A stretch of DNA of 34,068 bases from Microcaldota archaeon (GTDB lineage Archaea; Micrarchaeota; Micrarchaeia; Micrarchaeales; Micrarchaeaceae), in assembly GCA_030037495.1 (NCBI GenBank), contig JASHRG010000032.1, forward strand, positions 1 to 34,068, given 5' to 3'. The position numbers and the translations under genes are program-made. Every line of letters starts with the position of its first letter. Position 1 is the stretch's first letter. This document shows positions 18,193 to 26,668 of the stretch, one piece after another. A model generated the notes under the pieces. It saw only the letters and a program-made list of their open reading frames with translations, ran no database searches and was not told the DNA's origin.

Positions 18193-18603
18193 TTATGCGC
18201 ACTTACCGTTTGCTGCGATGTTAGCTGCGTTGACAACCTGTGCAGTGGTGTTGCCCGTTATTATCTGCAACAGGAATGGGGCCAGCACTGCTATTATCAC
18301 ACCAATTATGCCTCCTACTAGCATGCCCATTCCGTAACCTTGCATTGCTCCCCTCTGCTGCGATGGAAGAAGGTGTGCGCCAGCATATAGCGCGCCTCCC
18401 AGTATCATCAGCATCAGGCCTATTATGAAAACTGCGGCAGCAACGTCCTGGTATAGTGTCACTATTGAGCATATGACATTGCCTGGCTGGGCCTGCGCCA
18501 TTACCGGACTGACAAGCACCGTGAGCACTGCAAGCATTGATAATGCTACTCTGCACCTGCTTGACATGCTGGTGGAAAGCAGCCTGTAGCCCATGTTTCT
18601 CAT
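18193..18603 (-). CDS. VirB2/CedA1-like two-helix pilin 1
   Basis: 136 aa. Signal peptide '...LAVLTVLVSPVMAQAQ', then 'CSIVTLYQDVAAAVFIIGLMLMILGGALYAGAHLLPSQQRGAMQGYGMGMLVGGIIGVIIAVLAPFLLQII...C'. Confidence 0.75.
   Translation of the reverse strand: MRNMGYRLLSTSMSSRCRVALSMLAVLTVLVSPVMAQAQPGNVICSIVTLYQDVAAAVFIIGLMLMILGGALYAGAHLLPSQQRGAMQGYGMGMLVGGIIGVIIAVLAPFLLQIITGNTTAQVVNAANIAANGKCA
18371..18423. repeat. 53-nt exact direct repeat, copy 1 (within pilin 1)
   Basis: aggtgtgcgccagcatatagcgcgcctcccagtatcatcagcatcaggcctat, identical to 18984-19036. Confidence 0.9.
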
Positions 18604-18640
18604 ACATGCACCTTGGTTAACTAGAGTATGAAACTGTTCG

Positions 18641-18653
18641 TTTAAATATCTAT
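18641..18653 (-). promoter_or_regulatory. Candidate TATA box of pilin 1
   Basis: 'tttaaatatctat', about 40 nt upstream of the ATG at 18603; same motif upstream of pilin 2. Confidence 0.5.
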
Positions 18654-18754
18654 TTGGCAGGGCCTTGCACTGCTTAAAAGGCTTCCCATTGCAGGACTTG
18701 CGCTGGGAAAAGAGAAGGAAAGAGAGCTGTATTCAAAAACCAATAAAAGAAATT

Positions 18755-18778
18755 ATGCAAAGCCTTCAGGCTTTGCAT
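18755..18778 (-). terminator. Candidate hairpin terminator, attenuator or 3'-stability element after pilin 2
   Basis: Perfect inverted repeat atgcaaagcc-ttca-ggctttgcat (10-bp stem, 4-nt loop), 30 nt after the pilin 2 stop. On the - strand it is followed by AATTTCTTTTATTGGTTTTTG. Confidence 0.55.
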
Positions 18779-18808
18779 GCGTCTTGCAGCCGCGTTGCGC
18801 CATCTTTG

Positions 18809-19219
18809 TTATGGGCAGCCGCCAGCCACTGAGTTTGCTGCACCTACTGCAACAGTCACGGAGTTTCCAGTTATTACCTGGAGGATGAATGGTGCAAGTA
18901 CGGCGATTATTATTCCAATAACGCCTCCAAGGACCATACCCATTCCGTAACCTTGCAACGATCCCCTCTGTTGCGAAGGCATCAGGTGTGCGCCAGCATA
19001 TAGCGCGCCTCCCAGTATCATCAGCATCAGGCCTATCACGAAGATCGCAGCGGCAACATCCTGATAGAGCGTGATTATTGAGCAAATCACGCTGTTCGGC
19101 TGCGCCTGGGCCATTACTGGTGTTACAAGGAAGGTCAGCACAGCGAGCATTGCAAGTCCAATTCTGAGCTTGTTCGACATGCTAGCCGCCAACAGCTTGT
19201 ACGTTAGGTTCTTTTTCAT
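18809..19219 (-). CDS. VirB2/CedA1-like two-helix pilin 2
   Basis: 136 aa, close paralog of pilin 1: 'CSIITLYQDVAAAIFVIGLMLMILGGALYAGAHLMPSQQRGSLQGYGMGMVLGGVIGIIIAVLAPFILQVI...C'. Confidence 0.75.
   Translation of the reverse strand: MKKNLTYKLLAASMSNKLRIGLAMLAVLTFLVTPVMAQAQPNSVICSIITLYQDVAAAIFVIGLMLMILGGALYAGAHLMPSQQRGSLQGYGMGMVLGGVIGIIIAVLAPFILQVITGNSVTVAVGAANSVAGGCP
18984..19036. repeat. 53-nt exact direct repeat, copy 2 (within pilin 2)
   Basis: Identical to 18371-18423; encodes the first pilin helix region. Confidence 0.9.
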
Positions 19220-19259
19220 TTCTTACACCTATCTTTCAAAAGAGTATGATTTGGTTATA

Positions 19260-19272
19260 TTTAAATATCTAT
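19260..19272 (-). promoter_or_regulatory. Candidate TATA box of pilin 2
   Basis: 'tttaaatatctat' upstream of the ATG at 19219, in a context matching pilin 1. Confidence 0.5.
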
Positions 19273-19307
19273 CCATTGGGGTTTTAGCCTATTTAAAAGG
19301 CTACTGG

Positions 19308-19742
19308 TCATCTGCCCGAGAATTCGTGCGCTAGCGCCGCACCGACTATTGCAACCATGGCGGTAATGAACCAGATTGTTATTGCTGCATTGAGCACAGG
19401 CGAGCTTGATGATATGCCTGTTTGCCCCGTATAGACCTGGAAGCTCTGGGACCAGACACTGAGCCCGGTGCTCGCAATTACGCCAACAAAGCCCATTATT
19501 ATAAGAAGAATTACAGCGCTGAGCATGCTGACCCATAATTTGTTGAATGCTTTGGATGCCCTCTTTCCAACCCATATGCCGAACAGCATTGCTATGAATA
19601 TTGAGCCGTTCCCAAGAAGCATCTGAGTCGATATATCCACGTAATTGGTAAAACCTGCTATGAACGATATTATGTCAAAGATTATCCATGTAGCTATCGG
19701 GTATTTTAATATTTCGTAGTAGCTTTTCTGGGCCATTGCCAC
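19308..19742 (-). CDS. Small polytopic membrane protein (about 4 TM)
   Basis: 144 aa, four hydrophobic segments. AT-rich 'gatttaaaata' about 27 nt upstream of the ATG suggests a leaderless promoter. Confidence 0.6.
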   Translation of the reverse strand: MAMAQKSYYEILKYPIATWIIFDIISFIAGFTNYVDISTQMLLGNGSIFIAMLFGIWVGKRASKAFNKLWVSMLSAVILLIIMGFVGVIASTGLSVWSQSFQVYTGQTGISSSSPVLNAAITIWFITAMVAIVGAALAHEFSGR

Positions 19743-19784
19743 ACCGGTATTAACTGTTAGTATAGATTTAAAATACTTGACGCT

Positions 19785-22727
19785 TCAGGCAACCCCCACT
19801 GGGATGTCTGATGATGTGTACGGTATGCTGCACCCTATAGGCAGCAGTATGCTCTGCACAGGTATGTTGGCTATTATAGACACAGCAACTGCTGACAGGC
19901 CCACTATTACTGCCCCTGCTATGCCTCCCATTATCATGCCCATGGCGTATCCCTGCATTGTTCCGCGCAGCTGCGATGGGACAAGGGTTCCCGCTTCGTA
20001 GAGCACTGCGCCTATCAGCAGTATCAGGAACGAGAACACAAGAAGGGACTGGCTTATAAGCGAGTAGACGCTGCAAAGCTCTGTTGTGAGCGGCACCACA
20101 ATCACATTGCCCCTGTTTGCCTCTTGTTGGCCATTGCCCAGTGCAACAACATTAAGGAAACCTCCTGCAACAAAGCCCCCGTTATAGGTCTCGCAGTAGA
20201 GGTACTGCTCTGTCTGCAACGGATTCGGCTGTATTAGCTGGTCTGCATAAGGGCTGTTTGTCGATATAACGCATGAGTCGCCAGGCGGCTGCGACAGCAC
20301 AACGGTTCCCGTGCCTGAGCTCCCGCCTGAGCAGGTTATGACCCCTGTGTTTGGATCTGCGGTGCAGCTTGATGGGCATGTGACCTCGTCAGGGCCAGGC
20401 CCTGCGGTGCATCCAGGTGGCACGTAGCCAGTTACGCATGAGCATGATGTCCCTGTTAGGTATCCCGTATCTGAGCCAGCAGTCTGCACGCAGTTTCCTG
20501 GCACAGCATCTGATGTTGTGTCTGGCAGGAAGCTCATGTAGCAGCCGGCATCGCCACCGTCTGCTGCTGTGCCGGTGCACTCGTTTGTGACAGATGAGCC
20601 TATTTCACTGCATGCTGTGGCGAAGTTGACAAAAGATGTTGACGAAGAGGTGAATGGTTTTATGTAAAGGTCAACCGGGTTTGAGACTCCGTTGGCATCT
20701 GCCAAAACGTTTGAGTTCTGTGTGCTGGTTGATGACCACTGCAGGGTTGACGGGGCAATTGAAATGCTGCCTAGCGCTGTCTCCTGGTAAGAGCTTGGTG
20801 TTGTTGTATAGGCTGGCTCCTGCTGGTCGCTTACTCCCACTGTACATGTGCCTGAGCTGTCGCAGATTATGTTTGCGCTGGCAAAGAACACTGAGAGCGG
20901 GGCCTGCTGTGGCTTTGATGATAGGAAGTTCTTGGCCTTTGTGGGATAGGTTGCGTTAAGGTAGTAGTAAGCGCAGACAACGTAGCTGTTGCTGGGCTGG
21001 AAGAAGCCTCCAAGCGGCTGGAGCCGCGCAGAGAACCCATCTGCTGTTGGAAGCGGCGTGCCAGTCTGTTCAAGCAGGCATGGAAGGTTTGTGCTGACAG
21101 CAGGGTTGCAGTAAGGCAGCGTGGCGCTGCCTGTAGTTATGCGCGTGCCGCCCCCAGACCCGCCAAGGAAAGGCGCGAATTCCGGGTATGTGGGCGCAAC
21201 ACAGCCATTGCCTGGAGATGCAGAGGCAAGCTCCATAAGGCATAGCCCATTTGCAGATAACATGTTGCAGAAATTCTGCGATGCCGGCTCCTGCACGCCT
21301 CCTCCGGAAGAGTAGAAATCCGTAAATGGAGACCCAGAAGCCATGTTTGCCACTGCTGAAACCTCCATGTCTGCTCCTGGGTTGCTGGCAGGGAATGTGC
21401 TTGAGGTGTTTGTTATGTACATGCCGTAGCTTGGCCCCACTATGTCGTTGGCTGTTATGTTGAGGTAATTCACAAATGGGGGAGGCAGGGAGCCAACTGG
21501 ATAAGGATTACCGTCTTGGTCGTATGCTATTGGCTGATAGTAGGCGCAGACAGAATAGTTGCCCAACGCAAGAGTCTGGTTTGTATAATAGGCTACGTTG
21601 CAGTAGGACTGCAGGCCTGCCTGGGACTGGCCAAGCCATGCTGTGTCTGCAAGGCAGGCTGGCCATGGGTACTGCGCACCGCTCACATATGTTGCGTAAG
21701 CAGAACTGCGAATGGTATTATAGGCGATTCCTGGCGCGTAAAGCTGCGAGTATGAGTAGTAGTCGCCGTATGTGCCTGCCACAGATCCTGGTATCCCGGT
21801 TGGCACTATGCAGCTGTTCTTTGTATAGCCATGACTAGTGTAGCACGAGTACCCGCCGCCGTCCTTCAAAACGCCTGTGAGGTCCTCATTACAGTATGCG
21901 CTGACCGAGCCCTGGGCAAAGAGCGACACGTATGACAATGAGTCTGGGGGCAGGCAGGATGAGCCAGGCGCAGATAGCTCTATGAAAGTCTCTGAGTTGC
22001 ACTGCAGGCCAGAATAGAGGAAGTTGAGATATGCAGAGGTGCCTGGCAGCGCCATGAAAGCGTTCTCGTTCTGCGACACCGGCGCAATACCTGGCGCAGT
22101 GGTGGGGCCGCCGATGGTGAAGTATGGCGCAGCAGCCTGCACAGCAACAAGTATGCCTTCGCCTGCAACGCACTGCGGCTGCGATGATCCCGTGTAAACG
22201 CCGGCGCAATTCCCTGAGGAATCCTCTGCAAACACCGCGTAGTAATAATTACCTGGAGTTGTGTACTCAGCTGTTGATGCGGTAGGATTAGTGACAAGCG
22301 TGCAGTCGTTGTAATCGCTTGGGTCTATGACAGAGCAGTACGACCATCCTGTAACAGTGTTTGCTATGCATATGTTTGTCGAGGGGTCAACGCTGGTGCA
22401 GCTTGGATAGTCCGGCCATCCTGCAGCAGACGATATGTCTACAGAATCGCTCTGCGGGTATGAGACCAGCTCAATGTTGCATGTTGCGCCTGAGCCGAAC
22501 GCAGCAACGCACGGCAGCTCGCTCAGGGCGCCAATATGGACAGCAACCTGGTCCTGCGAGTTTATCTCTACTGTAGGAGTCTGGAATGTTACCCAGGCGT
22601 CGCCGTATTGCTGGCATCCTTGGTCGGTTGCGGGGCAGGTCTCCTGCGAGTATGCAACGTGGGAAAATGCCAGGGCAAGCGTGGCGCTAAGCAGGAGTGC
22701 AAGGAGCACAAGCGCGTGTTTCTTCAT
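19785..22727 (-). CDS. Giant secreted Cys-rich protein with C-terminal VirB2-like pilin module
   Basis: 980 aa. Signal peptide ending 'HVAYSQ'; Cys-rich repeats; last 98 aa (19785-20081): 'LCSVYSLISQSLLVFSFLILLIGAVLYEAGTLVPSQLRGTMQGYAMGMIMGGIAGAVIVGLSAVAVSII...GC'. Confidence 0.75.
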   Translation of the reverse strand: MKKHALVLLALLLSATLALAFSHVAYSQETCPATDQGCQQYGDAWVTFQTPTVEINSQDQVAVHIGALSELPCVAAFGSGATCNIELVSYPQSDSVDISSAAGWPDYPSCTSVDPSTNICIANTVTGWSYCSVIDPSDYNDCTLVTNPTASTAEYTTPGNYYYAVFAEDSSGNCAGVYTGSSQPQCVAGEGILVAVQAAAPYFTIGGPTTAPGIAPVSQNENAFMALPGTSAYLNFLYSGLQCNSETFIELSAPGSSCLPPDSLSYVSLFAQGSVSAYCNEDLTGVLKDGGGYSCYTSHGYTKNSCIVPTGIPGSVAGTYGDYYSYSQLYAPGIAYNTIRSSAYATYVSGAQYPWPACLADTAWLGQSQAGLQSYCNVAYYTNQTLALGNYSVCAYYQPIAYDQDGNPYPVGSLPPPFVNYLNITANDIVGPSYGMYITNTSSTFPASNPGADMEVSAVANMASGSPFTDFYSSGGGVQEPASQNFCNMLSANGLCLMELASASPGNGCVAPTYPEFAPFLGGSGGGTRITTGSATLPYCNPAVSTNLPCLLEQTGTPLPTADGFSARLQPLGGFFQPSNSYVVCAYYYLNATYPTKAKNFLSSKPQQAPLSVFFASANIICDSSGTCTVGVSDQQEPAYTTTPSSYQETALGSISIAPSTLQWSSTSTQNSNVLADANGVSNPVDLYIKPFTSSSTSFVNFATACSEIGSSVTNECTGTAADGGDAGCYMSFLPDTTSDAVPGNCVQTAGSDTGYLTGTSCSCVTGYVPPGCTAGPGPDEVTCPSSCTADPNTGVITCSGGSSGTGTVVLSQPPGDSCVISTNSPYADQLIQPNPLQTEQYLYCETYNGGFVAGGFLNVVALGNGQQEANRGNVIVVPLTTELCSVYSLISQSLLVFSFLILLIGAVLYEAGTLVPSQLRGTMQGYAMGMIMGGIAGAVIVGLSAVAVSIIANIPVQSILLPIGCSIPYTSSDIPVGVA

Positions 22728-22739
22728 TGTCTTCGCTTC

Positions 22740-24611
22740 CTATGTTGGTGCAGGGCAGCTGTTCAGCGTGTAAAGTATGTAAGGAACATTGTAGCCTGAA
22801 ACAAGGGTGAGCGCGTATATTGACACTGCAGCAATTATAAGGCTTGCAACCCCTGCTATGACAAGACCAAAGCCATACGCCTGTATAACCCCCCTTGTCT
22901 GACCTGGAAGTGTGTTTGCCGTAGCGTACAATATCCCTCCTATGAGCATGAGCGTAAGTGCAAGTATTATTAGTATCTGGTTTGCAGCCAGATAGAGCGA
23001 GCATGCTTCAGCCTGAATGCTGCTTATGCTTAGCGGAGGAGGGGCTTGCACGCCTGAGAAAGTACTGCAGGTTGGATCGTATGGCGGGCATGAAAGCGTG
23101 AATGTGTTCATTGTAAAGAATATCTGCGCCGGGTCTGCGTTGTTTGATGGGTAATCTCCCTCATAGCCGCACACGGTGTAGACGTTTGCAGTCAGCAACC
23201 CTGTTTGTATTATGGCTGTGTTGGAACTTGCAGCAATCGGGTATATGCTGTCAGGTCCTCTTGTATAAGATATCACGCATGGTAGAATGCCGGGGCTAGG
23301 GTTCTGCCCACATAGAGGCAAACCGCTTACAGCTCCTGTGCCTGCGGCGCCTGCCAATCCGGAATATGTGCCGCCCTGCTCGCAGTTGTCTATTCCAGGA
23401 GAGGAGAGCTCCATGTACAATGGGTACTGGCCTATTACACCCTGATCATTGCTTATTGGGGATCCGGTTACGGTGAACGTGGCGCTGTTCGGCCAGGTTA
23501 TCTGCTGCGTGGGGTCGCCCTGCGAGTCGGTTATGCTCAGGGAAAGCGGCTGCTGTATATAGTAGTTGGCGTTCTGCGCGCCATTGCTAAGGTTGCGCAG
23601 CACATTCGCATTTGAGGATATGAATGGAGACACAACGTAGTTTGCTACAGCGCCTGACCAGCCATATATGGTGTATTGGCAGCTAACCTCAGCCGGGGAG
23701 TACTCGCCGCCGTTCACTGCATCCACCTTCATGTAGAAGCACAGGTCGTAGGCGCCGGGCTGCTCTGTTCCTGGAGTATACGCAAAAACGCTGGAAGAGC
23801 TGCTGTAGAGGTTGCACGGATTTCCGCCAAAAGTGCCGGACTCTGTGCTGCAGTAGCCTGAGACATAGTCCAGCGTTGACACAGGGTTCAGCGGCGGGGC
23901 CTGCGTGTTTGCCTTGCACGGATAGAACGTTACAGGGCATGTGCTCGAGTAGAATGTTCCGTATGAAGACTCGCCGCATATGGCCCATCCCTCGTACTGG
24001 TTTGACAGGTCTATGTTTATGCTGAATGAGACGGGGTCAAATGCCCCCGGCTGTATGGTCTGTTCTTGGGGCACAAGCGAGTAGCTTGATAGAGTGAGCG
24101 CAGGGCAGGTGCATCCTGCTGTGGTCGGAGAGCCTGGGATTGCGCAGCTCTGGCCGCTCCCTGTTATCTTCACGTACGGCGAGGCCCCCGTCGTTATTGA
24201 CAGGGTTTCAGGGCTTGATACGCTTGATCCGGCGTATGCGCAAAGCGTGTGGGTTACTGTGCCTCCTGATGAGCTGGACACCTGCTCTTGGCCGTATGTC
24301 GATGTCCCGGAAGAGGAAGAGACAACGCATGGAGTTGGGGTTGTGGCTATGTCGGTGTAGCTGCAGTCTGGAAGCCCTGATGGGACTGTAGTCTGGCACG
24401 TGCCTGTCCCATAATCAATTATGTTTGACGGACCAGCGCATGTGCCTACGCAAGCTGATGAAAAGGTGATGGTAGAGCCAGCGCGCGCTGTGCCTGGGCT
24501 TATTGTGAGTGTTGTGCTCTGCCCAGATGCCTGATGCGCCAATCCGGAGAACATGGCCATGCATGCGATTATCAGTACAAATCCGGCGCCTACAGTCCTC
24601 ATCATGAACAC
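22740..24611 (-). CDS. Secreted Cys-rich protein with C-terminal VirB2-like pilin module
   Basis: 623 aa. Last 89 aa (22740-23009): 'ACSLYLAANQILIILALTLMLIGGILYATANTLPGQTRGVIQAYGFGLVIAGVASLIIAAVSIYAL...NSC'. Confidence 0.75.
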   Translation of the reverse strand: MFMMRTVGAGFVLIIACMAMFSGLAHQASGQSTTLTISPGTARAGSTITFSSACVGTCAGPSNIIDYGTGTCQTTVPSGLPDCSYTDIATTPTPCVVSSSSGTSTYGQEQVSSSSGGTVTHTLCAYAGSSVSSPETLSITTGASPYVKITGSGQSCAIPGSPTTAGCTCPALTLSSYSLVPQEQTIQPGAFDPVSFSINIDLSNQYEGWAICGESSYGTFYSSTCPVTFYPCKANTQAPPLNPVSTLDYVSGYCSTESGTFGGNPCNLYSSSSSVFAYTPGTEQPGAYDLCFYMKVDAVNGGEYSPAEVSCQYTIYGWSGAVANYVVSPFISSNANVLRNLSNGAQNANYYIQQPLSLSITDSQGDPTQQITWPNSATFTVTGSPISNDQGVIGQYPLYMELSSPGIDNCEQGGTYSGLAGAAGTGAVSGLPLCGQNPSPGILPCVISYTRGPDSIYPIAASSNTAIIQTGLLTANVYTVCGYEGDYPSNNADPAQIFFTMNTFTLSCPPYDPTCSTFSGVQAPPPLSISSIQAEACSLYLAANQILIILALTLMLIGGILYATANTLPGQTRGVIQAYGFGLVIAGVASLIIAAVSIYALTLVSGYNVPYILYTLNSCPAPT

Positions 24612-24630
24612 TTGTTTGGTATTGCGAAGC

Positions 24631-26598
24631 TCATTTACATAAACCTATTACATTTGCTATCGGCACGTTGCCTGATACGGAAAGCAGCCACACAGACACT
24701 GTTGCTATCACAAGCGCAACAATGCTCACAAGAAGGAATCCTAGTGCATAGCTCCTTGCTATCTCCCTGCTCTGGCTGGGCAGCACGCTTGACCCTGCGT
24801 ATATGGCTGCAGCAAGCAGCATCAGCACCATAGCGAATATCAGCAGTATGTCGCTTATACCGCCGTACAATCCACACGCAGTGTTTTGGAACGTGTTCAA
24901 CTGTATTGAGCTGAACTCATTAATGCCGCCGTTCACTACGCCAATGCCGCAGCCCCCAGTAGGGCAGGTCACCGCTATGTAGGGAAGCGATGTCCCTGTG
25001 ACAGTGCAAAGAAGCGCGTTGCACGAGACAGTGCCTGTCGCGAAGAATGGCGATACCAGCTCATTGCCGTTTACAACAAAGCCAATGAATGGCTCTTCTG
25101 ATCCTGTGGGAAGGAAGTTTATTGGCATGTAGTCATATGCGCAGAATTGGTAAGTGCCAAGTGGCAGGTATTGCGTGTTCATGTATTGCGTGTAGCTGCC
25201 GTTGACCTGGTTCTGGTACGTATCTGGCAATGTTGTGAGCAGGCACGGAGGGCTGTTGGCCGGACCTGAATAGAGAGGGTCGCCCAGGTAGGGCATTAGT
25301 GCCCCGTTTGCAAAAGTGCAGTTAAGGTTTGGCGGGGCAATTGGGCCTGCTGCACCCGGAGGATTGCTGCCCCAGCCAAGGTTAATGAATGATGCGCAGG
25401 CCCTTGACTGAGGGGCAGAGCCCGCTTCTCCTGCAAACTCTATGCCGCATACCTCGCCATTGCCTGTGTTGCACATGCTGAGAGGATACTGCGCTGAAGA
25501 AGATGAAAATGGCGGCGTTGTCTCTATCTCTATCGGCGCCGGGCTTCCAGGATAGAACTCTGTTGGGACAACTGCAAGGCCAAAGCTGGGCGCATTGCTG
25601 GTTATCTCAAATGGCGCGTTTGCCAGGTTAACCGCATTTACCAGGTCTCCGGTATTTGTGAAATAGGCGCATGCAAGATAGCCTGTCTGCGCCTGCGTGC
25701 TTGCCACATCGTTTGCCATGAACGCCGGGGTATAGTTCATTATTGCACATGTGGAGGTGCCGGCACTGCACGATGCGGTCTGCACTGGATATTGGGTGTA
25801 GCAGGAGAAACCATCAGAGTAGTAGTTCCCATCGCATTGGGCCCAGGGCACGCCCTGCGGAGTGGGAAATACAGGATTTGTGAGCTCGGCAGCGTCAGGG
25901 CACTGGAGCGAAGTTACTGGGGTGTCTGTTGTGAAGTTTGATACATAAGCAATGTATATGTCATTCTGGTAGTCGCTTGCGGTCAGGTCAGTGACACCGC
26001 TCATCTGAACAACTATGTTGGCAGATGCGCCCGGCGCTATTTCACTTATCCCGCTTGAAAACTGGCTAGGCTCTATTTGGACATACGATGAGACGCTTGA
26101 CCCAGGAACCACGTTTAGATTCGCGGTTGCGCCTGCTTGATTGAAGCCGCTTGGCCCTGTGAACGGAGGTGGCTCTGGGCTGCTGTAACCGCAGAAGTTA
26201 TATGTGCCAGTCTGTAGATTGGAAGCCGTTGTTGCGCTCAGCGTGCACGTTCCGCCAAGCGCACCTGGCGAGCACTTCTGCGTTGCCATTACGCATGGAT
26301 ATGTTGTTGGCGGGTTACCGCTGCACGCTGGCACTGAAAGCGATGCACAGCCCCCTGTCGGGCTGCCGCTTGGAGTTGTGCAGCTTGCTCCTGAAGTCAT
26401 TTCTATAGCCAGGCAGTCGACCGGGCCTGGCTCGGATAGGCTAAGCGTTGCGGTCGCTGTCTGCGATCCTATTCCCTGCACTATTAGCGACGGGGATATG
26501 CTCATAGTTTGAGAACTTGCACTAGATGCAAGAACAACGAATACGAGCAATGCCGCAATGCACGCCACGAGAGGCGCGTTTGCCTTGGAAGGCGCCAT
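24631..26598 (-). CDS. Secreted Cys-rich protein with C-terminal VirB2-like pilin module
   Basis: 655 aa. Last 83 aa (24631-24882): 'ACGLYGGISDILLIFAMVLMLLAAAIYAGSSVLPSQSREIARSYALGFLLVSIVALVIATVSVWLL...GLCK'. Confidence 0.73.
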   Translation of the reverse strand: MAPSKANAPLVACIAALLVFVVLASSASSQTMSISPSLIVQGIGSQTATATLSLSEPGPVDCLAIEMTSGASCTTPSGSPTGGCASLSVPACSGNPPTTYPCVMATQKCSPGALGGTCTLSATTASNLQTGTYNFCGYSSPEPPPFTGPSGFNQAGATANLNVVPGSSVSSYVQIEPSQFSSGISEIAPGASANIVVQMSGVTDLTASDYQNDIYIAYVSNFTTDTPVTSLQCPDAAELTNPVFPTPQGVPWAQCDGNYYSDGFSCYTQYPVQTASCSAGTSTCAIMNYTPAFMANDVASTQAQTGYLACAYFTNTGDLVNAVNLANAPFEITSNAPSFGLAVVPTEFYPGSPAPIEIETTPPFSSSSAQYPLSMCNTGNGEVCGIEFAGEAGSAPQSRACASFINLGWGSNPPGAAGPIAPPNLNCTFANGALMPYLGDPLYSGPANSPPCLLTTLPDTYQNQVNGSYTQYMNTQYLPLGTYQFCAYDYMPINFLPTGSEEPFIGFVVNGNELVSPFFATGTVSCNALLCTVTGTSLPYIAVTCPTGGCGIGVVNGGINEFSSIQLNTFQNTACGLYGGISDILLIFAMVLMLLAAAIYAGSSVLPSQSREIARSYALGFLLVSIVALVIATVSVWLLSVSGNVPIANVIGLCK

Positions 26599-26668
26599 AA
26601 ACTACCATGATGACTTACAAAGTAGATTATGTTTCTCTATTTAAATAATTATTGCATTTCTGAACCGG

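Noticed and set aside
18221-18607. 128-aa - strand ORF overlapping pilin 1 in another frame
   Set aside because: Pilin 1 frame is conserved with pilin 2 at protein level; this frame is Arg/His-rich noise. The similar ORF 18753-19085 over pilin 2 is rejected for the same reason, though the parallel open frames reflect the duplication.
18193-19219. CRISPR-like or short tandem repeat array suggested by the identical blocks
   Set aside because: Only two copies, located at equivalent positions in paralogous genes, with no spacers of regular length.
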